A stretch of 24,332 nucleotides of DNA from JBEBSD01 sp040394475 (lineage in GTDB: Bacteria; Bacteroidota; Bacteroidia; Cytophagales; Spirosomataceae): the NCBI GenBank assembly GCA_040394475.1, contig JBEBSD010000086.1:1-24332 (forward strand), read 5' to 3'. Position 1 is the stretch's first letter; each line of letters starts with the position of its first letter. The position numbers and the translations under genes were made by a program. This document shows positions 1 to 7,280 of the stretch, one piece after another. The notes beneath the pieces were generated by a model that had not been told where the DNA came from, ran no database searches, and was given only the letters and a program-made list of their open reading frames with translations.

Positions 1-63
1 TGTAATTGCGGGATGGGTTTGCAGGGTAACCGGGCCCAGCAATCCGGATGTCAGTGAGGGCGC
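1..63 (-). pseudogene. Duplicated 3'-end fragment of the GH106 gene
   Basis: Positions 1-63 match 170-232, inside the intact GH106 gene, at 62 of 63 bases. The single difference is position 56 (G here, A in the gene copy). Read on the minus strand, the fragment encodes EAPSLTSGLLGPVTLQ and then THPAIT, against EAPLLTSGLLG and so on in the gene, so the difference changes Leu to Ser. The fragment has no GH106 body upstream: to its right the sequence turns into a small hairpin repeat and not into the rest of the enzyme. Its left end is cut by the window edge, so its full length is unknown. It could be a partial tandem duplication, the scar of an insertion/excision at the gene end, or the edge of a further GH106-derived remnant. 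Confidence 0.75.
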
Positions 64-65
64 TT

Positions 66-95
66 CACCATGGTCTGTGTCACCATGGTCTGTGT
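66..95. repeat. Tandem 15-mer, two copies
   Basis: CACCATGGTCTGTGT occurs twice back to back at 66-80 and 81-95 with no mismatch. The second copy runs into the hairpin at 85-108, whose right arm is the inverse of the ATGGTCTGTG core. The unit therefore appears twice direct and once inverted within 43 bp. Confidence 0.85.
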
Positions 96-108
96 CTTCA
101 CAGACCAT
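85..108. repeat. 10-bp perfect stem-loop downstream of GH106
   Basis: ATGGTCTGTG (85-94) is the exact reverse complement of CACAGACCAT (99-108), with a 4-base loop. It lies about 50 bp after the GH106 stop codon, where a transcript end might be expected. Neither strand has a T tract after the stem, so a classical intrinsic terminator is not supported. A REP-like interspersed hairpin or an mRNA 3'-end stabiliser are the alternatives. Confidence 0.6.
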
Positions 109-157
109 CCCATCACCAGCCCGGAAGCGAATTATGAGGATCTTCACGATGACCCAC

Positions 158-3016
158 TTACCTCTTCCCTGTAATTGCGGGATGGGTTTGCAGGGTAACC
201 GGGCCCAGCAATCCGGATGTCAGTAAGGGCGCCTCCGACCATTTCAGTTCACGGGTGGCGCGTTCTTTTACGTTGGTATTGGTGTACGGCGCGGCACTGT
301 TCAGATCGCCGATGATGCGATTGGCCCAGGTATTGATTACTTCAATCCGGAGGTGATTTTCTCCCGGTTTCAGATGCGCGGTCACGTCGTACCGGTAAGG
401 AGGCGTCCAGGTGATGCCCAGCGGTTCGCCGTTCAACCAGGCATCCGCTACGCGCGCTACGCTGCCCAGGTCCAGGTAAATACGGTTCGTGCCTTCAGCC
501 CCGGATGTATGGGTAAAGGTTTTTTCGTAGGTAGCGGTTCCCGAGTAATATTTAATTCCTTCTTCCAAGGATTCGGTCCAGGAAATCAGTTCCGGGAATG
601 TCGCTGCTTTCGGCGCCCCCCATTCTTCGGTAAAAGCCACTTGCCACGGGCCCGCAAGGGTTTGACGAGCTGGGGAGAAGGTCCTGTTTTCCACACCTTC
701 AGTGGTTTGAAGCCGGATTGAAGCGGTGTCCATTAGGAAGATATCCCCTCCTTCGTAGGCCAGTTTTGCAGTCCCGTTCAGATCTTCAAGAGCGGTATAG
801 ACTGCTTTTTGACCGGCTGGGTTGAAGACAATCAGGTAAGAACCGTAAGGGGCAAATGTGAGCGGGACCTCCGTTTGACCCGATTTTTGGTCAAATACCG
901 GGATCTGGTGGGTGAAGCCGGTAACCGGGTCCCAAAGTTCGGGCGACTTGTTTTCCTGACGGAAACGACAGTTACGGGTAATCCATTCGTTACGGGTATT
1001 CCGGATGAAATAGAAATCCAGATTGCCTTTTTTATGATGGATGTAATCCAGTACAGCGTGGTCCGGCTTCATATAATCCAGCCGTTCCGATTGCTTGTCG
1101 GGGTAATCGAAATCCGGAACAATGTCGGCGGCTTTGAGCGCATTGGAAACGTTGGCAAGCCGGGTATCGGTAATGATAGCGCCTTGTTTCCTCAGGGCCT
1201 CAATTTTAGCAAGAACTACTTTGTTGTCGGCTTCAATGGCATCCAGGGCGAGCACTTTGAAGCGTGCACCGTAAGGCAGCGTAAGAAAGCCGTCTTTAAC
1301 CGTGATATCCCGAAGAAGAATTTCAGTATTGATAATCTCGTAATCGTATCCCGAGCCAGCCGTAAAGCGGGTGTTTTTTGGAGTGACAAAATTAGGGGTC
1401 TTGTCACCGTAATAATAGAGGACGTCGGCAACGAAATCGGTTTCCTGCAAAATGTAGGAAATGCGGGCCAGGTAATCGTTAAAAGGTTTTACTTTAGGCC
1501 ACCAGGTGGTTTTGTCGTTAAAATGGGTGCCGGCATAGTATACAATTCCGGGCGCGCCCATTCCGGGGGGATTGTGGGTGAATCCATGAATAACAGCCCG
1601 GTTCATCCCTTCACAAAAGGCCCGGTCGCCGATTGGCTTCATATCGCCGGGGCCTTCTCTCCAATTTTGAAAACTGGTGAACGCTTCTAATTCCGTGATT
1701 TTTTGTTCATAAATATGAGAGGCAGCAGCAATTTCCTTGACCAGCATCAACAGGTCGATACTGTCAGGAGAGTGGTCAAGGCGCGCGTGGTTGATCCAGA
1801 ATTCCCCGCGGGGCGTATCCAATGCTCCCAGGGCCTTGATTGCTTCAACGGGTACATTGTGCAACGGAGGACCCGGACCTCCGGATTCGGAAATGAGTTT
1901 AAGTCCGTGGAGGTTGGCAATTTCGCTCCCTTTCCGGTAATGATTGTTGATCATCAGTTCGGAAATGGTGAGCCGGAGTCCGCGGTTGAACTCCTCGGCG
2001 GCGGCGGCGGTAAAAGCATTCGGATTAAAAAGAAGCGGCAGGAACTTATTGATTTCGTACCCATTGAGGCGTTTGAATTCAGCCTGCATGGTGGGAGTCC
2101 AGATTGTTGTCCGTGCCTCAAAACTGGCCAGATAAAGGTTCTTAAGCCCCGATTGCGATAAATCTTCGCCCAATTTACTTTTCAGACCCTTAATAAAATG
2201 CATGAAATGAGCTTCGGTTGCACTGGCATCGAAATGATCAATGATTGGGCCGTGCGAGTTGGGACTGGGGAGCAACAGGTTTTCACCGGTATTGGAGCAC
2301 ACATACCGGTGAATCTCCCAGTTCCCGGCAGGCGCCTGCCAATTCAACAAATCTTTTTCAACGTCAAAATAGGAGGTTACATCCACTATTTCAGTCGTAT
2401 CGAGCGGGTCGGCTTTGACGGGAAGGGCGAGTACGGCTACTTCCTGGCTGAATACCGGACGACCGTTATCCTGGAATGCCATCAGGCGGGGCTTGCCGTT
2501 GGCATCCACGTTGCCGATTTTAGGGAAAGGAAGCGTGATGGCGCCGGACGAAGGACCGGAAACAGTGGTTTTGGAAACATACAGCGTTTTGGCTGCGTGC
2601 TCAGGCTTGACCCAGCTCCCGCCGGCATTCCAGCTGCTGGAAAGGTTCAATCCTACCTCCAGTCCAAGCTGGTTGGCTTCCCGGATGGCAAAAGCGATCT
2701 CATTCAGGGAAGAATCACTCATGAAGGCAGGACCCGCCGGAACAACGCCATCGGGACGGAAGCCGATTTCAAAAATGTCTACCCCGCCAAGACCCGCATC
2801 TTTTATGGCCTTCAGCTCTTCCTTAATGCGGGTCCGATCAGTATAACCGTTGAGCCACCACCAGTAGACTTTGGCCCTTGCGGTTCCGGTGGGATCGGCA
2901 AAGCCTTCACGGAAATCTTCCAGACTCGTCGGGGTCGTAGTTTGGACAGAATTACATGCTCCTATAACGGCCATTAATGCCAGGAACAAGAAGGGGGATA
3001 AATAGTCTTTTTTCAT
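158..3016 (-). CDS. GH106 alpha-L-rhamnosidase-like lipoprotein
   Basis: Predicted exo-acting glycosidase of family GH106, which removes alpha-L-rhamnose from plant or algal glycans such as rhamnogalacturonan. The protein is about 952 aa. The start is placed at the ATG of MKKDYLSP: it gives a clean lipoprotein signal ending in VIGAC (lipid-bearing Cys about residue 21), whereas the 17-codon longer reading would begin inside a GC-rich hairpin. Family features seen are the N-terminal block WWWLNGYTDRTRIKEEL with GGVDIFEIG, the long catalytic (beta/alpha)-barrel region, LKLISESGG near the middle, and a C-terminal jelly-roll of the GH2 sugar-binding type (ADAWLNGEPLGITWTPPYR, then NTWANRIIGDLN). 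As a lipoprotein it is expected on the outer membrane or its periplasmic face. It is the last gene of the polysaccharide utilization operon. Family assignment is from recognised motifs; the exact substrate is inference. Confidence 0.88.
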   Translation of the reverse strand: MKKDYLSPFLFLALMAVIGACNSVQTTTPTSLEDFREGFADPTGTARAKVYWWWLNGYTDRTRIKEELKAIKDAGLGGVDIFEIGFRPDGVVPAGPAFMSDSSLNEIAFAIREANQLGLEVGLNLSSSWNAGGSWVKPEHAAKTLYVSKTTVSGPSSGAITLPFPKIGNVDANGKPRLMAFQDNGRPVFSQEVAVLALPVKADPLDTTEIVDVTSYFDVEKDLLNWQAPAGNWEIHRYVCSNTGENLLLPSPNSHGPIIDHFDASATEAHFMHFIKGLKSKLGEDLSQSGLKNLYLASFEARTTIWTPTMQAEFKRLNGYEINKFLPLLFNPNAFTAAAAEEFNRGLRLTISELMINNHYRKGSEIANLHGLKLISESGGPGPPLHNVPVEAIKALGALDTPRGEFWINHARLDHSPDSIDLLMLVKEIAAASHIYEQKITELEAFTSFQNWREGPGDMKPIGDRAFCEGMNRAVIHGFTHNPPGMGAPGIVYYAGTHFNDKTTWWPKVKPFNDYLARISYILQETDFVADVLYYYGDKTPNFVTPKNTRFTAGSGYDYEIINTEILLRDITVKDGFLTLPYGARFKVLALDAIEADNKVVLAKIEALRKQGAIITDTRLANVSNALKAADIVPDFDYPDKQSERLDYMKPDHAVLDYIHHKKGNLDFYFIRNTRNEWITRNCRFRQENKSPELWDPVTGFTHQIPVFDQKSGQTEVPLTFAPYGSYLIVFNPAGQKAVYTALEDLNGTAKLAYEGGDIFLMDTASIRLQTTEGVENRTFSPARQTLAGPWQVAFTEEWGAPKAATFPELISWTESLEEGIKYYSGTATYEKTFTHTSGAEGTNRIYLDLGSVARVADAWLNGEPLGITWTPPYRYDVTAHLKPGENHLRIEVINTWANRIIGDLNSAAPYTNTNVKERATRELKWSEAPLLTSGLLGPVTLQTHPAITGKR

Positions 3017-3036
3017 AGGTTTAGGAGATGTTGGAA

Positions 3037-3062
3037 GCCCCGGGAGAAATCCTTCCCGGGGC
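3037..3062 (-). other. Intercistronic GC-rich hairpin before GH106
   Basis: GCCCCGGGA and TCCCGGGGC form a perfect 9-bp stem around an 8-base loop. It sits between the stop codon of the upstream gene (3074) and the GH106 start (3016), leaving about 20 nt to the ATG. There is no T run, so a full terminator is unlikely. Its position fits an mRNA-processing or stability element, or a partial attenuator separating the last gene from the rest of the operon. Confidence 0.65.
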
Positions 3063-3073
3063 AGCATTCAGAT

Positions 3074-5611
3074 TTACCAGGCAACCACAAGGCTTCCGGT
3101 TACATTTTCGACCAGAAAATACCGGCCCAGTGCATCATTCATTTCTTTAAAGGCATATTGACCCTTCTTCCAGGGGTAACCCGCGTTGACGTAGGCCTGA
3201 AAGGTTTCTTTGGTAATATGGTCGTCGGCATAGATCCTTACCGTGGCTTTGTTCAGACCCGATACTGCATACCGTTTGTGAATATCCTTCACCCCGGAAT
3301 GCAATTCTTTGTAGGAAAGCATCCCGGCTTCCTGTTCCACAAAAATCCGGCATTCCCGGTTCCAGGAGGTGGGCAGGTAGTAGGAAGAATGGCCTTGTGC
3401 CAATACCGTTTCAAGGCCCAGCAGCAGCGGCGCTCCCTGAGGGAACTTAAGACGGTTTTTTATGGTACTGTTCGGATGATACCCGGAAAAAATAAACGCG
3501 TTGTTGGAGCGGGAAATGGTGAGGACCGGGCTTTTGACCGCGGGCGCCTGCTTGTCTACAAACACGTGTACCCCAAACTCCTGCAACACATAGCGAAGAT
3601 AGGAGGGGCCGGTAAAATATTTCTCCGGATTGTCGGGCGTGAGCAGGCGGCCGCCGCTGAAATGACTCGAGTTAGTCCCCCGCAGGTATACGACTTTGCC
3701 CCCGTTCCAGTCGGGCTTGCTCACTGACCAGGCCACATCGCGAACCTGTTTTTTCTGTGCAACCTGAACCAGCGACCGGGTGGACGGTTGTTTTTTGTCC
3801 CCGATCACCGTGCGGATTCCCCCTCCGTTAAACAGCGACCGGTGCATCAGGGTGGTCGGATGAGGCTTTTCGAAGAGATCCGGGGTATAGGTTGACTGAA
3901 TCGTAAACTCTCCCTCCAGCGAGTCGGTGTTTTCGAGGTTCAATAACGCGCGGAAATGGTCGCTTGAATGGTCAACCGGACCAAAAATGATAAGCTTGCC
4001 GCCGTTTTCCACAAAGCCGGTGAGCGCTTTCTCCAGGGAAGAATTGGCATCGGGGGCGATCGTCACCAGGATGGATTCTTTGAAAAACGCCGGTTGCTTC
4101 CGGATGACCGATTCGAAGGAACCGGTCGAAATAACGGTATTGAGGGGGAGTCCGTTGTTGATGGCCTGGCGTATGAACCAGTCCCCGTAGTAGACTTCGG
4201 CAAGGCGACCCGGATTGTTATAGGCCCAGTCGTGGTATTCATCGAAGGGATATACCCATACGAGCGGACCGGGAGCGGTCGGCGAATCGTACCGCGCTTT
4301 CAGAATGTGCGGCGTCACTTCGTCTGGAACCTGTGTGGGCATATTGCCGTAGGTATCGTCGATCGACAAGAAATTAAGATGGGTGGGAAGCCCCGTCCGG
4401 CCTTCTTTGTCGATACGGGACACGGCCATAGGGAGGTAAATATCATGTGGTTCCCGGCCGTAACGATCGAGCCAGGGACTGTTAAGCCACCAGGGATCGT
4501 GCGTATAATAGCGAAACAGGAAGCGGTTGTCCGGAAGCTCGGCCATGCGGGACATATAACCCACCATCTCCAGTCCGAAATCGCCGTCGAGCGCGGCCCA
4601 GGGGGAGTTCGGGGGCGGGAGCATATTGAATTGCCCGTTATAAATACCCCTCAGATCCACCGCGTCGCGGGCCAGGTCGGCGCCGACAGAAAGATTCGTT
4701 CCCCGGGTTTGTATAGGGAAATCAGGACATTCTTTTCGGAACAGCTTCCAGAAATTGAGCACTTTGCCGGTGTAGTCAGGCAGGAGATCTTGTTTGAATT
4801 CCTTCCCGTTAAAGGTAGAGCCTGTGGACGACCAGCCCTCGGCGCCGAATCCGAAACCATTGCTGAACCAGATGTAGTCAAATCCGAGGTCGTTCAGGAA
4901 ATGCTGGCTCTGGCGGCCGAAGAAAGTCCCGAAAGGGGTCTGGTCCGGAATGCCGTCCGGGAAGCCCGCATATGCTTCCTTGTCCTCTTTGAGTACCGAA
5001 TAGCAATCCACAAAGCTTTTGTGGCCCATCGCGCTGCCTCCCAGGATTTCCGGGTGTTTTTTGTATTTAAACTCAGACTTGGCGAATTCGGGTCCGGGAT
5101 CAAAGGTCGCCCCTACCAGGATCGGCTTGCCGGTTACTTTCCGGCCCGCTTCCTTGAGTGCGCTGACAATAAATTCCAGGTCTCCGTAGGAAAAGGAAGG
5201 CGGATTTTCCAGGTATAAATAGGCCCTTTCATGAATGGACAACTCCTTGGGACCCGAGCCTACCGGGTGCTGCGTATTGGGGTTCCCCATGTACTTGGCC
5301 CATTCCAGCGGCTGACCGGACTGCCCTTTGTAATCGAGGATCTCGGAACCATCCCCCGTCCAGAGCATCACGGAAACAGTATCGGTATGCCGGAGCAGGG
5401 AATGCCATTGGGTGAACATTTCGGTGGCCACCGCCCGGATGTATTCCTTTTCGTTAAGTTTAAAAGGTTTCAGCGATGCCTCCAGGGTGATGTTATTAAA
5501 AGATTTCCCTTTTAAAGTGGCAAGCTGAGTTTGGGCGAATACGGAAAAGGGTGTAACAATAACGAGAAAACTTGTAAAATAACAGAATGACAGCAATTGC
5601 AATCGTTTCAT
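3074..5611 (-). CDS. Secreted protein of unrecognised family, glycoside-hydrolase-like
   Basis: An 845-aa exported protein. Residues 1-26 are a Sec signal peptide ending VFA-Q, so it is predicted to be periplasmic or secreted and not lipidated. I cannot assign a named family. Visible parts are: an aromatic-rich N-terminal region of about 400 residues with features common in barrel glycosidases (NNITLEASLKPF; SVMLWTGDGSEILDY near residue 90; ATFDPGPEF; YIWFSNGFGFG; FDEYHDWAYNNPGR near 470); a segment around 480-560 that resembles the GATase-like/trimerisation domain of some beta-galactosidases (ALTGFVENGGKLIIFGPVDH); and a beta-rich C-terminus. It starts 18 bp after susD-2 and is followed by GH106, so it belongs to the glycan locus. 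A hydrolase acting with the rhamnosidase is an inference from context. A non-catalytic glycan-binding role is also possible. Confidence 0.6.
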   Translation of the reverse strand: MKRLQLLSFCYFTSFLVIVTPFSVFAQTQLATLKGKSFNNITLEASLKPFKLNEKEYIRAVATEMFTQWHSLLRHTDTVSVMLWTGDGSEILDYKGQSGQPLEWAKYMGNPNTQHPVGSGPKELSIHERAYLYLENPPSFSYGDLEFIVSALKEAGRKVTGKPILVGATFDPGPEFAKSEFKYKKHPEILGGSAMGHKSFVDCYSVLKEDKEAYAGFPDGIPDQTPFGTFFGRQSQHFLNDLGFDYIWFSNGFGFGAEGWSSTGSTFNGKEFKQDLLPDYTGKVLNFWKLFRKECPDFPIQTRGTNLSVGADLARDAVDLRGIYNGQFNMLPPPNSPWAALDGDFGLEMVGYMSRMAELPDNRFLFRYYTHDPWWLNSPWLDRYGREPHDIYLPMAVSRIDKEGRTGLPTHLNFLSIDDTYGNMPTQVPDEVTPHILKARYDSPTAPGPLVWVYPFDEYHDWAYNNPGRLAEVYYGDWFIRQAINNGLPLNTVISTGSFESVIRKQPAFFKESILVTIAPDANSSLEKALTGFVENGGKLIIFGPVDHSSDHFRALLNLENTDSLEGEFTIQSTYTPDLFEKPHPTTLMHRSLFNGGGIRTVIGDKKQPSTRSLVQVAQKKQVRDVAWSVSKPDWNGGKVVYLRGTNSSHFSGGRLLTPDNPEKYFTGPSYLRYVLQEFGVHVFVDKQAPAVKSPVLTISRSNNAFIFSGYHPNSTIKNRLKFPQGAPLLLGLETVLAQGHSSYYLPTSWNRECRIFVEQEAGMLSYKELHSGVKDIHKRYAVSGLNKATVRIYADDHITKETFQAYVNAGYPWKKGQYAFKEMNDALGRYFLVENVTGSLVVAW

Positions 5612-5629
5612 ATCAGGTCAGGTTCTGGA

Positions 5630-7255
5630 TTAATATCCCGGATTTTGCAGTAATTGAGTGGTATTATTTATTTCGGCCTGCGGTATCGGATAACGGTACA
5701 TCCTTTCATTGAACAGTCTCGTTTCTACCTGGAACGGTTCGTAGGTAAGTGTACTGTCAATCATCGCGATCCTCATACCTGTCACACCCTTTCCAAATAC
5801 ATCTTCCCCGAGTTTCCATCGCCGCACGTCATAAAACCGGTGTTCTTCAAAGGCGAGCTCCACCCTCCTTTCATTGCGGATGCGCTCGCGCATCTGCTCT
5901 CTGGTAAGACCTGCCGGAAGGTCAGGCATCCCGGCTCTGGTCCGTATCTGGTTAATGGCGTTGTAAACGGCCGCGTCGGGACCTGCGGCTTCGTTCTGCG
6001 CTTCGGCATAATTAAGCAAAATTTCGGCGTAACGGAAAACCACCCACGGGCGGCGGACCGTTGCATTGGATACCTGGTTCCAGCTGGCGGCTTCGCTCAG
6101 AAACTTACGCATGTAATAACCGGTTTTAGTAGCATTGATACTCTGGCCGATGCCGTCCTTCCCGCCAATATACGTCCTGACAGACGTATTCTTAAATATA
6201 GCGCCGTCAAAAATGATGGAAAGATTAAATCGCGGATCTCTGTTGCTATACGGGTTTTGAGGATCATATCCCGATGCAGGATCTGAAATGGGCAATCCGT
6301 TGTTCATCTCGTAAGCATCCACAAGCTCCTGGGTCGGGTTGGTACGTCCGGAGGCGCCATCGTAACTGATGGGTGCATTGTTCGTTTCAATGTCATTCCG
6401 CGCATTGGCGGCCGTTGCGAAAATAACCTCGGCATTATAAGCTGCAGCGCTGAAATTGAATATGTTGGAATAGTTTGCCAGCAAACTATGTGCCTGCGAA
6501 TCGATCAGCTCTTTGGCTGCGGCGGCTGCCTGTTGCCAGAGAACGGGGTCTCCTGATGGATTATTCAGCGGACTGGCGGCATACAGGAGTGTCCTGGATT
6601 TAAGAGCCAGCGCGGCGGCTTTGGTGGCTCTTCCACGGTCACCGGCGCCGTACTGGGCCGGCGACAAGGGGAGTCGCGCAGACGCAGAATCACAATCCAC
6701 CAGAATCTGATTGACAGTTTCGCTAAAGGTGTTTCGCGGCAGATCAAGGTTGTCACCGGTAGAAAAGACCTTGTTGGCGATGATCACGCCTCCGTATCTT
6801 TTCAGCAGTTCAAAATGGAAGAACGCTCGCAGGAAAAAGGCTTCTCCTTTCAACCGGGGAATATCCGTGGCGGGTGTAATATTTGCCCTGTCGGCATTGG
6901 CTAAAAATACGTTGACCTGCCGCAGACCATTGTAATTGAGACTATAGTTGTCGTCAAGTGTCCTTAGCGAACTCCAGGTGCCGTTGTTGAAAATGTTGAC
7001 GGACGAATTGAGGTTGGAATTGACCGCTTCGTCTGACCCGGCGGCAAGCATGGCCCCGTCGTAGCGGTTGTACCCTTCCTGGAGAAAGGAATAGCCGCGG
7101 TTCAGCTGTCCTCGTGCAGCGTTGTTCAGATTCCAGTACTGCTCTTCCGTTACGGGGCCGTCGTAGTAATTGAATTCAAGAAATCTTGATTCCTTACAGG
7201 ATACTGTTGCCAGCAACAGCAGTAGGGGGAGATATAAATTTGCGATTTTTTTCAT
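5630..7255 (-). CDS. susD: SusD/RagB-family outer-membrane lipoprotein (pair 2)
   Basis: Surface glycan-binding lipoprotein that caps the adjacent TonB-dependent SusC transporter. It is 541 aa, typical for SusD. The leader ends LLATVSC with lipid-bearing Cys20. The N-terminal half shows the helical TPR-like SusD fold (AFFLRAFFHFELLKRYGGV, KAAALALKSRTLLYAASPLNNP). The C-terminal SusD domain carries EILLNYAEAQNEAAGPD, INQIRTRAGMPDLPAGL and RRVELAFEEHRFYDVRRWK, and ends LLQNPGY. It starts 25 bp after the susC-2 stop codon. Its C-terminal third is strikingly close to the SusD of pair 1, which suggests the two pairs arose by duplication or that this domain is under common constraint. The glycan bound cannot be read from the sequence. 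Confidence 0.95.
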   Translation of the reverse strand: MKKIANLYLPLLLLLATVSCKESRFLEFNYYDGPVTEEQYWNLNNAARGQLNRGYSFLQEGYNRYDGAMLAAGSDEAVNSNLNSSVNIFNNGTWSSLRTLDDNYSLNYNGLRQVNVFLANADRANITPATDIPRLKGEAFFLRAFFHFELLKRYGGVIIANKVFSTGDNLDLPRNTFSETVNQILVDCDSASARLPLSPAQYGAGDRGRATKAAALALKSRTLLYAASPLNNPSGDPVLWQQAAAAAKELIDSQAHSLLANYSNIFNFSAAAYNAEVIFATAANARNDIETNNAPISYDGASGRTNPTQELVDAYEMNNGLPISDPASGYDPQNPYSNRDPRFNLSIIFDGAIFKNTSVRTYIGGKDGIGQSINATKTGYYMRKFLSEAASWNQVSNATVRRPWVVFRYAEILLNYAEAQNEAAGPDAAVYNAINQIRTRAGMPDLPAGLTREQMRERIRNERRVELAFEEHRFYDVRRWKLGEDVFGKGVTGMRIAMIDSTLTYEPFQVETRLFNERMYRYPIPQAEINNTTQLLQNPGY

Positions 7256-7280
7256 GATACCTGAGAAATGATTTTCATTA

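Noticed and set aside
85..108. Intrinsic terminator of the glycan operon
   Set aside because: Stable stem, but no T tract on either side.
809..1690. 293-codon plus-strand open frame opposite GH106
   Set aside because: Antisense shadow of a well-supported enzyme; no recognisable domain.
3017..3067. Seventeen-codon N-terminal extension of the GH106 gene
   Set aside because: It lies across a GC-rich hairpin and would hide the lipoprotein leader; the inner ATG at 3016 gives a standard leader.
3968..5218. 416-codon plus-strand open frame opposite the unknown secreted protein
   Set aside because: It mirrors a gene with a signal peptide and operon context; its composition (Arg/Gly/Val-rich, no family motif) is that of an antisense shadow.
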